This document shows, piece by piece, positions 9,271 to 17,290 of a stretch of DNA of 64,000 bases (the stretch's first letter is position 1; each line of letters starts with the position of its first letter). Both the position numbers and the translations under genes were made by a program. The notes beneath the pieces were generated by a model. It searched no databases, was not told the origin of the DNA, and worked only from the letters and a program-made list of their open reading frames with translations. This DNA is from Ferrovum sp. PN-J185 (GTDB taxonomy: Bacteria; Pseudomonadota; Gammaproteobacteria; Burkholderiales; Ferrovaceae): the NCBI RefSeq assembly GCF_001581925.1, contig NZ_LQZA01000001.1, positions 372,001-436,000 of the forward strand, read 5' to 3'.

Positions 9271-9337
9271 TGCTATAATAACACCCGCCAAGGCTATGCT
9301 CATCAGAGTATCCTCAAACCGGCGGGTTACTTTTTTT
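9271..9337 (+). ncRNA. Candidate small RNA with its own promoter and terminator
   Basis: An extended -10 element (TGCTATAAT, 9271-9279) lies just before a hairpin with outer arms ACCCGCC (9283-9289) and GGCGGGT (9321-9327), an inner imperfect stem (GGCTATGCTC against AGAGTATCC) and a T7 run at 9331-9337. This could be a ~50-60-nt structured transcript or simply a terminator. A TTGACA at 9242 is too far upstream to be the matching -35. An 83-codon open frame crosses the hairpin but does not look like a protein. Confidence 0.35.
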
Positions 9338-9466
9338 GGGATGGGCTAAAAATGCAAAAATCTTTCAAATGCCAACTATCACTCAAAAAGAACAGGGTAG
9401 CTTGTTACAAGAAAAGAGCTTTACGACCTATCCCTGATTTTTCCTTTAAAACTAAATTGGTTCGGT

Positions 9467-9694
9467 TTTTTGAGTCTTTTAGACAAGGATGTGCGTACTG
9501 TCAATGAGCACATACAAAATGTGTATGACGATAAGGAAGTCAGCTGTGAGCCAACTATCCGGAAATTCCGGATAGTTTAACAGGATGGTTCGCGGCAGGT
9601 TAAGCGAGTATTTGAGCACTACAATCTAGATGTGACCATTTACTAGGGGTACAGGGTAAAGTCGGCGCTCGGTGTGCAGTTTCGCCGGTGGGCC
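9467..9694 (+). pseudogene. RhuM-family virulence protein remnant
   Basis: In one frame the plus strand reads LLDKDVRTVNEHIQNVYDD, then PTIRKFRIV, a stop, QDGSRQVKR, FEHYNLDVTIY, a stop, and GYRVKS...GVQFRRWA. This matches the N-terminal portion of RhuM-family proteins (typical wording: LFDKDVRTVNEHI, FRIV..DG, YNLDVIISVGYRVKS, GTQFRIWAT). Two in-frame stops and loss of both ends make it a pseudogene. RhuM genes are commonly carried on islands and near restriction-modification loci. Confidence 0.7.
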
Positions 9695-9933
9695 TGGTGG
9701 AGAATGTCAACCGTTACACGCAACCCTTACTGTGGCTGTAACGCTAAGATTAGCGAATGCTGACCGATTCGAGTGGGCAGGGGGGCGCGGTACGCTGCCG
9801 ATGGAGGTCTAGGCCACTCAAGCGTTGCAAACACTATTTGAGCTTACAGGGATGTCAGTAATATTGTGGAAAGCCCAGTATCCAGATGCTTGTTGATACC
9901 TACGAATATCGCCTTGATCGCCACATGTGCTCC
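9695..9933. other. Start of the GC-rich island block, no gene recognised
   Basis: Base composition rises sharply from about 9650. No readable coding frame continues from the RhuM remnant. The block runs on through the two convergent-free minus-strand AbiE genes. Confidence 0.4.
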
Positions 9934-10830
9934 TCATCCAATTCGAGCAAGGAGTTGTTCGATCACGTCGCAGGCCTGCCGCTGCCGCAACGTCCTCGCC
10001 TCACGTTGCTCTGGCTCGTCGCCTTCACCCAACTCGAACTTGGCGACAGACACCGGACCATCCTTGCGATAGCCCTCGGCTTTTTCGTCGCTTGCGAAGC
10101 GGCTACGCAGGATCGCAAGCGAAGCGTCGACGACGTCACCGTGCTTGCCGTTGCGCTCCTTGTGGAAAGCCGCAGCCACGGCGTCCAGTCCTTCGGATGC
10201 GTGTTCAATACAATAGATCAGATCGTGCGCGTCCTTGCGTTCGAAGCGCTGATCGAATGCGAACGACTTCAGGCAGGTAAAGCTGATCAGGTTGGCATGC
10301 CTGATCTGTTCCGTCGCGATTCCGTTGCCGCCGAGGAGTTCGGCCTGTATCTCGGTGACTTGGTGAAGGTCAAAAACGATGGACGAATACGGGATATTCA
10401 GTGCGGAGATCGTGCCTTCGGTGGGCAATGGCTGTACATTGCCACCAGCGATCTCCGGTGCATCCGCCAGCAGTTCCAGCACCATCAAAGCGCCATGTTC
10501 AGTGCGGGTCTGCCAACGCCAGGAAAGCTTTGTACCGGCGCTGTTCTCGGCCCGCTCGAACCCCATCTTCTTGAGGTTGTCTTCAAGTGTGTGATACGCC
10601 TCGGTATCCGCTAGGATTTGCAGGTCGATCACGATGTCCACGTCCAGAGTGCCTGCATGCGCCGGCACTACCGGCGGCCGTGCGGCAACAAGATAGCGTG
10701 GCGTGAGTCCCCCGATCAGGTAGACAGACTCTTTCCACGGCCCAAGTCCGCGCAGCAGCGTCACGAGGACGCGTTCACAGTCCACTGTGTACTGATCGCT
10801 GTAGCCATCGAATATTGCGGGTTTTGCCAT
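9934..10830 (-). CDS. AbiEii-like nucleotidyltransferase toxin (high-GC locus)
   Basis: 298 residues. The N-terminal region has a nucleotidyltransferase fold signature (YLIGGLTPRYLV, then GTLDVDIVIDL around residue 65, giving the paired acidic residues). Such proteins pair with AbiEi-type antitoxins; known members modify tRNA or target nucleotides and stop growth (family knowledge). The ATG shares its A with the TGA of the upstream gene (TGATG at 10832-10828), a clear coupling signal. The GC content is far above the surroundings, and codon third positions are GC-rich, indicating recent transfer. Several long antisense frames here are composition artefacts. Confidence 0.75.
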   Translation of the reverse strand: MAKPAIFDGYSDQYTVDCERVLVTLLRGLGPWKESVYLIGGLTPRYLVAARPPVVPAHAGTLDVDIVIDLQILADTEAYHTLEDNLKKMGFERAENSAGTKLSWRWQTRTEHGALMVLELLADAPEIAGGNVQPLPTEGTISALNIPYSSIVFDLHQVTEIQAELLGGNGIATEQIRHANLISFTCLKSFAFDQRFERKDAHDLIYCIEHASEGLDAVAAAFHKERNGKHGDVVDASLAILRSRFASDEKAEGYRKDGPVSVAKFELGEGDEPEQREARTLRQRQACDVIEQLLARIG

Positions 10831-11909
10831 CAGAAGCCAATCCTTTCCTTACGTAAGTGCTCGGCCATTTCCTTAGCGCGGCCTTCGCCGCGCAAGAGGT
10901 CGAGATAGACCTGGACCGGACTGGCCAACCAAACGCCCTCGACGTTTTGCCGAAACAGTAGTTCTCCCGCCGACTTCGTCTCGATGACCGCGAGGTTCGC
11001 CCCTTCATTGACAACGCGAGCACCCAGCTCAGCTATTGCCGTCTCGGTACTGGTGCTGGGTAGTAGTCGAACTCGCACCTGTGAGATACCGGACAAAAAG
11101 GGGGCATAGCGCTGTGCAGCTGCTTCGTAGCTCACCGCGTAAGCGATATGATGCGCATCGAACATCTGGCCGAGCCGTTCAATCAGCGCATCAGATTTCA
11201 ATCCGGGTACGAAATACCGGCGTAGCACCGGCGCGCGCTGCGCTGCGAACTGCTTCACCCAAGCGTCGAGCAACGCACTTGGTTCGCGCAGATGCCGCTC
11301 CTTGCTTGGCCCTTGTCCACGAGACACCAACCAGTCGAACCGCTCCAACTCACTCAATACGTCTGAGGCCGTGGATGGAGCCACCTGTGCCCGTTCGGCT
11401 ACTTCGGTAACACCAAACCATTCCTCGTGATTGACCAGAAGCGCGTACAAAACCTGGGCGCGTCGCCCGGAGAAGAGCGACCGCACCGACTTCTCCAAAG
11501 TCTTCGGAACCGGCTTGTCGATGTAGATGTAGGCGCTGGAGCCCGGCAGGAACAGGCTGCCGCCGCTATCGAAGTAGCCAATGCGCTCGGCTCTTAGCAA
11601 TTCTTTCGCCCCCGGTGATAGCGACTCGGCGATCAGCAGGTGCTGCACATCGGCGTGGTGCCTGTGCTGGACCGACTTCAACTGCCACAAAACCTGGCGC
11701 ACATCTCGTGGGTAGACAGACTTCCTTACCTCAACCAGCAAGACGATCGATCTACCGGCAATGTGTAGATCAATCTTCGCGTCGACTCGACCGGTAGCCT
11801 GAACAGTCAATTCCGACTGAGCCAGCTCAGCATGCACGTCCGGCAACTCCCTGAGCGAATCCAAGAGATGTTCTATCAGGACATGTTCAATATAGGGCAA
11901 TTCGGTCAA
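10830..11909 (-). CDS. AbiEi-family antitoxin, long form (high-GC locus)
   Basis: About 360 residues. An N-terminal nuclease-fold-like region (VDAKIDLHIAGRSIVLLVEVRKSVYPRDVRQVLWQL) precedes a winged helix (WFGVTEVAERAQVAPSTASDVLSELERFDWLVSRG) and a C-terminal effector domain. The open frame extends upstream to an ATG at 12101, but that crosses a likely promoter. Natural homologues appear to begin close to TEQEITSIL; the codon before it (11936-11934) is TTT, not a start. I place the start at the in-frame TTG at 11909 as the nearest legal codon; it may instead be that the start codon has mutated. It overlaps the toxin gene by one base. Confidence 0.7.
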   Translation of the reverse strand: MTELPYIEHVLIEHLLDSLRELPDVHAELAQSELTVQATGRVDAKIDLHIAGRSIVLLVEVRKSVYPRDVRQVLWQLKSVQHRHHADVQHLLIAESLSPGAKELLRAERIGYFDSGGSLFLPGSSAYIYIDKPVPKTLEKSVRSLFSGRRAQVLYALLVNHEEWFGVTEVAERAQVAPSTASDVLSELERFDWLVSRGQGPSKERHLREPSALLDAWVKQFAAQRAPVLRRYFVPGLKSDALIERLGQMFDAHHIAYAVSYEAAAQRYAPFLSGISQVRVRLLPSTSTETAIAELGARVVNEGANLAVIETKSAGELLFRQNVEGVWLASPVQVYLDLLRGEGRAKEMAEHLRKERIGF

Positions 11910-11943
11910 AATAGACGTTATTTCCTGTTCAGTAAATAAGTGA

Positions 11944-11972
11944 AATATACCAAATATTCGACTGAAAGACAA
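11944..11972 (-). promoter_or_regulatory. Candidate sigma-70 promoter of the high-GC AbiE operon
   Basis: On the minus strand: -35 TTGTCT (11972-11967), 17-bp spacer, -10 TATATT (11949-11944). The predicted start of transcription is near 11937, almost exactly where homologues begin translation, which would give a leaderless mRNA. Confidence 0.45.
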
Positions 11973-11996
11973 TATTCGCTGCGTAGCGAATTTGGT
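11949..11996. promoter_or_regulatory. Nested inverted repeats over the AbiE promoter, probable operator
   Basis: Outer arms ACCAAATATTCG (11949-11960) and CGAATTTGGT (11987-11996) enclose a perfect inner repeat ATTCGCT-gcgt-AGCGAAT (11974-11991). The repeats overlap the -35 region. AbiEi antitoxins are known to autoregulate through inverted repeats in their promoters, so this is a natural operator candidate. Confidence 0.45.
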
Positions 11997-12101
11997 AGAG
12001 AGTGACCAGTGCACCTCACCGCCACACGGCAGACCACACGACACCGCTACACAGAGCGATAGAAAGATGGAAGAGAGTGTTAGTTGCAAGAAAAACGACA
12101 A

Positions 12102-12479
12102 GGTTCGTCACAGGCCAGCCACCACCAGATTCTCAGTTCTTAGCACAAGATCTAATTCTTCATTCCCTACGACCTTCAGCGTTAGGTCCTGGAGACCAAG
12201 GACGCAGAATGGAGTATCCAGCTGTTCTCGGTGGATCAGTTGGCACGGCTGTCAACACAGGCGCTGTGGTCCACGCCTGTGCCAGAGGGGCTTAGCCTCA
12301 GCAGTTTCGATGTGCACCTAGGCGTTTTCGACAAGGCCGAACTCGCTGATGTCACGCGTCGCGTCGTCGCCGAAACCCTGAGCGATTTGGAAGCCTATGA
12401 ACAAGACGAGCGCGGCGAGCTGGAAGGACTCACCTGGGCTTCCCTCAATAAAACGGATACTTTCATTAAGTGCGTTAAT
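12102..12479 (+). pseudogene. Fragment of an unidentified high-GC gene fused to a GNAT gene
   Basis: From about 12190 to 12470 the plus strand is open and protein-like (for example SSFDVHLGVFDKAELADVT and LSDLEAYEQDERGELEGL), continuing upstream through a TAG near 12184. I cannot assign the family. The GC-rich composition stops at about 12435 (TGGGCTTCCC), where a segment shared with 16285 begins; the frame then runs into the acetyltransferase. The fusion is a recombination scar, not a natural two-domain protein. Confidence 0.45.
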
Positions 12480-12977
12480 ATGAAAGAAGTTTGTAAAGAT
12501 GTTGCAACAGTAAATGATTTAGATGGTATTTCGGCTCTACAAAGCGTTAATCATTTTTCGAATGGTGGAAGCTTGTCTGCCTTCATTCCGCATGTACAAC
12601 TGATCTTAATGATGGATGCGCTACCACAGATAGTAGCAAGACAAAATGGGTTGGTGATTGGGTTTTTACTCAGTTCTACGGTAGAAATGTGTAAAGATAT
12701 TCCAATACTTCAGTCGATGCTTGAAGCGTATCCTGAGCGTACTCATGATGCTTATGCCTATGGTCCAATCTGTATTGCGGCAAGTGAGCGTGGCAAGGGT
12801 CTCGCGCAGGAAATGTATACACGACTACGATGTTTGCTTCCAGGGCGTGAGGGAGTATTGTTTATTCGCAGTGATAATGAATCATCTCTGCGCGCACATC
12901 GCAAGATGGGTATGCGAGAGGTTTCACATTTTGACTTCGCTGGAATTGATCATACAGTTTTATCCTACATTGGGTAG
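12480..12977 (+). CDS. GNAT-family N-acetyltransferase, copy 1
   Basis: 165 residues from the ATG at 12480 (MKEVCKDVATVNDLDG). The acetyl-CoA loop is visible as ASERGKGLAQEM near residue 100, with the usual preceding strand (AYAYGPICIA) and a C-terminal SLRAHRKMGMREV block, so the fold looks complete. Substrate unknown. The open frame continues upstream into unrelated sequence, but the ATG marks the natural gene start because the same start and upstream bases are present in the fragment at 16330. From residue ~25 on, it is nearly identical to the copy at 20769; the first residues differ. Confidence 0.8.
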   Translation: MKEVCKDVATVNDLDGISALQSVNHFSNGGSLSAFIPHVQLILMMDALPQIVARQNGLVIGFLLSSTVEMCKDIPILQSMLEAYPERTHDAYAYGPICIAASERGKGLAQEMYTRLRCLLPGREGVLFIRSDNESSLRAHRKMGMREVSHFDFAGIDHTVLSYIG

Positions 12978-13394
12978 AAATGAAAGTACTGAATTGCCCA
13001 TGTAGGGCTAATGGTCAACTTATTGCGATATTGTTTTAATCAATCTATTAGTACCTGTTAAACATTGTTATAACAGAGACATCAAGTATTTTAATACACA
13101 TATAATATTTGCGTTTACTAACGAATTAACTCCAAAAAAGGATCACAGTTCTAAGTTTGGGTAAATAATATGTAGTTTCTGACACATAGTGTTGAAGTAC
13201 AGTCTCAGCCACAAGTGAAAGGAAGCAGAGTAAGAAAACTTGTTCAAATCGAGGCAGAAAGAATATTAAGTGAGATAAATGAGCACCTATTTTTCAAGTT
13301 CATTTTATAGGGGCAAGTTTGGGGGCAAGTTATTTTTTAAAATAAATATTATGTTTTAAAAACAATGGCTTATATTATTTTTTTTGTAGAGCTT
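12501..13394. repeat. 894-bp direct repeat, copy A (GNAT gene plus 3' noncoding tail)
   Basis: Aligns to 20805-21698 at a constant offset of 8304 with no indels. Differences cluster in the first ~50 bases; the remainder shows only scattered substitutions. It includes most of the GNAT gene and 417 noncoding bases (12978-13394), among them the GGGGCAAGTTTGGGGGCAAGT motif at about 13312-13332, and ends at TAGAGCTT. The noncoding tail holds no gene I can recognise. Confidence 0.9.
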
Positions 13395-13431
13395 CCCCCA
13401 ATATTATTGACACCCCTGTAAGCTTAAATAG

Positions 13432-14358
13432 CGTTTTTCAAACTTTACCGGGTTATTATCATTCAAAAATGAAAGTGTTCGATTTATAGAGGGAAGCCCA
13501 GTCTGGTCTAAAGCGAGCTTAAGACAATACAAAGCCAGTGCTGTTTACCTCATTGAGTCGGTAATAAAATACGAAGAGGATAGAATTAACGGCATCAACA
13601 AGATCAAAGAAATTCATCATACCGAGCAGGAACTTGAAACCGTAAATAATAAGGACATTAGAGGTACGGCAACCAATAAGGCTAAGAGCATTGGTGAGGA
13701 TAAGTTGGGGCTTTTATATAAACGTTTAAGTCAGTTAAACAGCAAGTACGGCGAGATTACCAGAGACATGTTTAAAATGTCATTAGTTTACGGCATGAGG
13801 CCGATTGAATGGGCTACCCTTGACATGACTGAGATGAAAAGGGAAAGTGATGGTGTTGTAGAGAAACTACTCGTACTAAAAATTAAAAACGCCAAAAACA
13901 CAAATAACTGCGCCAACGGGGAATACCGCTACATCCGAGTCAGCAACGATGACGATTTTGAGTTGATTGAAAAGATAATAGCCGTGATCAGGAAAGAGAC
14001 TCAAAACGGTAAACGCTGGAACATTTTTTATCGCTACATCAGGAAGGCGATTAAAACCGTCGACATGAAGAACAACAGTGGCAAACAGATCACCATGTAC
14101 ACCGCCCGCCATCAGTTTTCAGCCAACATGAAGAATGTAGTCGATACCACAGAGCTTGCGGGTTTTATGGGACACGCCAGTGACAAAACCGCTATCATCC
14201 ATTATGGCAAAAGAAAAAGTGGACACTCGCAATACAAATTGACTGGAAAAGAGAGAGCTAAGTCCAATAACAAAAGCCTTTATAAAGATCATTTCGGTGA
14301 CAAAAACTCACCCAGCGACAGTGACACACCTAGTAACAATAACGGAAACAGGGCTTAA
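13432..14358 (+). pseudogene. Tyrosine recombinase/integrase, N-terminus missing
   Basis: The frame opens after a TAG at 13429 but has no ATG or GTG before a TTG at 13705, and the sequence is protein-like throughout (for example KASLRQYKASAVYLIESV). The catalytic part is present: box I arginine in YGMRPIEWATL, then YTARHQFSANMK, then ELAGFMGHASDK followed by the nucleophile tyrosine in IIHYGKRK. So catalytic residues appear intact while the N-terminal arm-binding and start are lost. Translation from the TTG would give a 217-residue catalytic fragment. It lies just after the end of repeat copy A, mirroring the integrase stub beside the tRNA. Confidence 0.7.
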
Positions 14359-14502
14359 AAAATATTTTTTGAAGAAGGCTTAATTTCACTTAGACCTTTG
14401 CACAACAAAAAGAATTTACTTCCTTGTTTTATAAAATAAATATTGTGTCTAAATGAGAGTATTTTTTCCTTAACCAGTGATTTAATTGTATCAATAATCC
14501 TA

Positions 14503-15534
14503 TCATCTAATATGATTTCTTATTCGCTCGTTGATTCTGGTCTCTAAGATGCGAAGACGATCTATTATAGTATCGAAAATGGGCCATGTCCCAATAAACA
14601 TGCCAGCGTCAATCATGCGCTGAAAATCATAACGTAAGGCAACTAGTATGGTCTCTTCAGGGATAAGTTTGAGTTGACCGTTCAAGCAGGCATCATAGTT
14701 TGCATAACCCGCATTATAAAAAACTTTTTTATATTTCAGCACATCTGCTAAAAGAGCCAAATTTTCTAAGGCTAACTGCCCAAGATTATGGTCAGCCAGC
14801 ATAGCCAAATCATACCAATGACGTGATAGACGTTCTGCGCTAGATCGGAACTCGTTACGTTGACATTCGACGTGAATCAACGTGACTTTTTCCCAAAAAG
14901 TACGTGATGGAGATAAGACTGTAACTGTTGGGTTTGGAAACAATAGGTTCGTTATGTGAGGGGCGATATCTGGTTTAATGTTGTGTTCAGCATTTGGTTC
15001 GGTTATGTTACGACCGCCAAATTCTATTAGCACGTTGTTACCCATATAGTCTCCCAACGTTTCCAGTACGCTTGGGTAGTATAGACGCATCTGCTCGCCG
15101 TTTTCGCTGAGTTCAAGCCGGAACGTTTCGGCGTTACCATTAAAATCTTTAGCTAGTCTCTCTTTAATGTATGGCAAAACAATATCCAAAGCATGATCAC
15201 GAACAAAAGATTTGAGATCTTCACTGAATTTCTTAAGCCTTGTCTTTGATATCCTTTCAGCAAATGGATTGATAGTACTGTCAAGGCCTCGGTAGTCCAG
15301 TGTGATGTCCACGTCTTCAGAAAAACGGGCGATGACGCCAAATACTTTAGAAAGAGAAGTACCCCCTTTAAATGCCATAGGAAGACGACCGGGCATTGAG
15401 AAAAGTGCCTGTAGCACCCAACATACCCATACATCCTTTTCTAACACTATCGGAGATCGCGACAGTTTAGGAGCCAATGCACGATAAATTTGGGATTGCT
15501 CTTGGGTTTCTAGGTTTAGAAAGAATTCAGACAT
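14503..15534 (-). CDS. AbiEii/AbiGii-family nucleotidyltransferase toxin (low-GC locus)
   Basis: 343 residues. The signature is MAFKGGTSLSKVFGVIARFSEDVDI (residues ~50-78, quoted in parts: KGGTSLSK and RFSEDVDI), the GS-plus-acidic-pair motif of the AbiEii nucleotidyltransferase fold. A C-terminal region with SPSRTFWEKVTLIHVE is also typical. Its start overlaps the antitoxin gene by 8 bases, so the two are translationally coupled. The toxin blocks growth unless countered by the antitoxin and can abort phage infection (family knowledge). Confidence 0.85.
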   Translation of the reverse strand: MSEFFLNLETQEQSQIYRALAPKLSRSPIVLEKDVWVCWVLQALFSMPGRLPMAFKGGTSLSKVFGVIARFSEDVDITLDYRGLDSTINPFAERISKTRLKKFSEDLKSFVRDHALDIVLPYIKERLAKDFNGNAETFRLELSENGEQMRLYYPSVLETLGDYMGNNVLIEFGGRNITEPNAEHNIKPDIAPHITNLLFPNPTVTVLSPSRTFWEKVTLIHVECQRNEFRSSAERLSRHWYDLAMLADHNLGQLALENLALLADVLKYKKVFYNAGYANYDACLNGQLKLIPEETILVALRYDFQRMIDAGMFIGTWPIFDTIIDRLRILETRINERIRNHIR

Positions 15535-16147
15535 GAGTTATCTTCTGTTCGTTACGGAAGATAGCATCGCTCATCCAAGCTGGCATTGATGAGGTCGCTG
15601 ATTTGAGGATTTCAAATTCTTTTGCACCCAGTTTGTGGCGAATTTTCTCGATAAGAGTGGGTGTTACTTCCGTTTTACCAAGATACCACATGGCTGAAAG
15701 AGCAAGTCCTGCTGGACGGCCAGCCAACATCAGCTTACGTTGACAAGTATGCTGCAGACGTATTTCCATCTTACCCATGCGGATTCGTTTCGATGGACCA
15801 GAAGTCATAAATACTGACTGTGTTGGAACCTGTGTAGTTAATTCAAGACAACGGGCTGCTTCAGCTCCGTGAACCTGAACGATGGCCCCCACGCTCTTGG
15901 CAACGGTTTCCGCAACTTTCAAAGGCTCAGGCATTACCTTACCAACAAAACGATTGATTTCAGGGCGTACGAAGATACCGCGTGCTACACGTTCAATCAC
16001 ACCTGCCTTGATAAGGCGAGAAAGGTTCTGATCAACAGACGCACGTGTACCGCATTCTAGAAGTAACGTTGGTGAAAAAGGTTCACCAACCGGTATATTC
16101 TCAATGCGTTGTCGAATTAACTTAGCAGTTTTATAAATAGGCTTCAT
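15527..16147 (-). CDS. AbiEi-type antitoxin, DUF6088-like (low-GC locus)
   Basis: 206 residues from the ATG at 16147 (MKPIYKTAKLIRQRIENI); the longer frame to 16183 starts only with TTG. An N-terminal winged helix (FSPTLLLECGTRASVDQNLSRLIKAG, then VIERVARGIFVRP) precedes the AbiEi-like regulatory domain (VQVHGAEAARCLELTTQVP, then SVFMTSGPSKRI). It precedes and overlaps the AbiEii gene. A diverged copy of its last 247 bases sits at 19501. The intergenic region up to 16285 should contain the promoter. Confidence 0.82.
   Translation of the reverse strand: MKPIYKTAKLIRQRIENIPVGEPFSPTLLLECGTRASVDQNLSRLIKAGVIERVARGIFVRPEINRFVGKVMPEPLKVAETVAKSVGAIVQVHGAEAARCLELTTQVPTQSVFMTSGPSKRIRMGKMEIRLQHTCQRKLMLAGRPAGLALSAMWYLGKTEVTPTLIEKIRHKLGAKEFEILKSATSSMPAWMSDAIFRNEQKITHV
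15535..15781. repeat. AbiEi 3' segment shared with 19501-19747
   Basis: Gap-free match at a constant offset of 3966, roughly 90% identical by eye. The copy at 19501 has lost the rest of the gene. Confidence 0.85.
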
Positions 16148-16284
16148 GTATGAAAATATAGTTGAATTTCTGACAAATTGCAAATGTTAATCTTCTAAAG
16201 AGTGAGGAATACAACAAATTACCTTAAATTTTATGTGCTGTTCAGTTTTACTAAACTAACAGTAGTTTTTATTAAAACGAAGGG

Positions 16285-16527
16285 TGGGCTTCCCTCAATA
16301 AAACGGATACTTTTATTAAGTGCGTTAATATGAAAGAAGTTTGTAAAGATGTTGCAACAGTAAATGATTTAGATGGTATTTCGGCTCTACAAAGCCTTAA
16401 TCAACTTTCGAATGGTGGGAGCTTATCTGCCTTCATTCCGCATCCACAATTGATTTTAATGATGGAAGCGCTACCACAGATAGTAGCAAGACAAAATAGG
16501 TTGGTGAATTTCATAAATCCTTCTTAA
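16285..16527 (+). pseudogene. GNAT acetyltransferase, copy 2 (truncated)
   Basis: 16285-16507 matches 12435-12657 without gaps (offset 3850): the shared leader TGGGCTTCCCTCAATAAAAC, the ATG at 16330 and the first ~59 codons. After VARQNRLVN the homology stops, the frame ends at 16527 and the acetyl-CoA loop is missing, so it cannot be active. The shared leader shows that copies 1 and 2 descend from one block separate from copy 3. Confidence 0.85.
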
Positions 16528-16621
16528 TCTACATTGCATTAAGCTTTGTTACTATACGTACTTTTTAATTTCCATCTGAAGCCATTATTACGTTATATCC
16601 CGCTTCGGCGCTCCGTTTATT

Positions 16622-17107
16622 TTACTCCTCTTTGCCTTTACCCGGATGATGAAGCTGTGCCTGAATCACACTAGCGTCAAAAATGCTGATTTCACCACTA
16701 TGGATATAAAGACCTTGTTCGCTCAGTTGACGATTAATCTCCGCCAATAAGTAGGCTTGTAATGCAACAACTTGTGGGTAATTACGAAAACGACAGAAAC
16801 TACTATGGTCAGGAACTGCTTCAGAAAGACTTAAACCAATAAAGCGACGAAACAACAAATCACGTGCTACCTACTTGTCTAGTTGCGGATCACTGAGCTT
16901 ACACCATGATTGTAGTATCACTACTCTGAACATTAACAATGGCGGCTATGCTTGCTCTCCACTCGCTTTATTGTGAATACCTGAGAGTATGGTTTCAATA
17001 TGAGATTAATCAATGAGCTTATGCACACCATCTAGTTCAGTTAGTGCATGATGCTCAACAAGCAGGGCTTCGGTAAAACTTTGTTATTTGAGATTCTTTC
17101 AAGACAT
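16622..17107 (-). pseudogene. IS5-family transposase remnant
   Basis: Reading minus from 17107: MS, stop, then SFTEALLVEHHALTELDGV, HKLID, stop, SHIETILSGIHNKASGEQA, stop, PPLLMFRVVILQSW, LSDPQLDK, stop, VARDLLFRRFIGLSLSEA and VPDHSSFCRFRN. This is the N-terminal half of an IS5-type transposase. The stops replace what are normally Trp (TGG) and Gln (CAG) codons, a pattern of C-to-T/G-to-A decay. The C-terminal catalytic half is missing. Confidence 0.82.
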
Positions 17108-17290
17108 CATAGTTAACGCTCCAATTTACATAACTTAATTATTTTTGAAAGTTCAGCCTTAAGGGAACCCTCTTGCAAGGGGCTCTGTTAATTATAAAGA
17201 CATGAATTTTGATAAAAATTGATCATAATCAATATGTTAATGGGTAAATTGTTATAGCCTAGTAAGGTTTCATAACTATTAGAAATTATC

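Noticed and set aside
9256-9507. 83-residue open frame
   Set aside because: It runs through a hairpin-terminator and overlaps the start of the RhuM remnant in another frame; no protein-like features.
9553-9577. Perfect 25-bp palindrome AACTATCCGG...CCGGATAGTT as a regulatory site
   Set aside because: It lies inside the RhuM-like reading frame (PTIRKFRIV), so coding constraint plus chance is a sufficient explanation.
10830-12101. Full 423-residue antitoxin starting at the ATG at 12101
   Set aside because: The extra N-terminus crosses a promoter-operator region and reads as low-complexity hydrophobic sequence unlike the rest.
9866-12321. Many long plus-strand frames in the GC-rich block (for example 9886-10614)
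   Set aside because: They are antisense to two well-supported minus-strand genes and arise from GC-rich third positions.
12231-12977. One 248-residue two-domain protein
   Set aside because: GC content and homology break at 12435-12480; the GNAT gene has its own ATG and leader shared with another copy.
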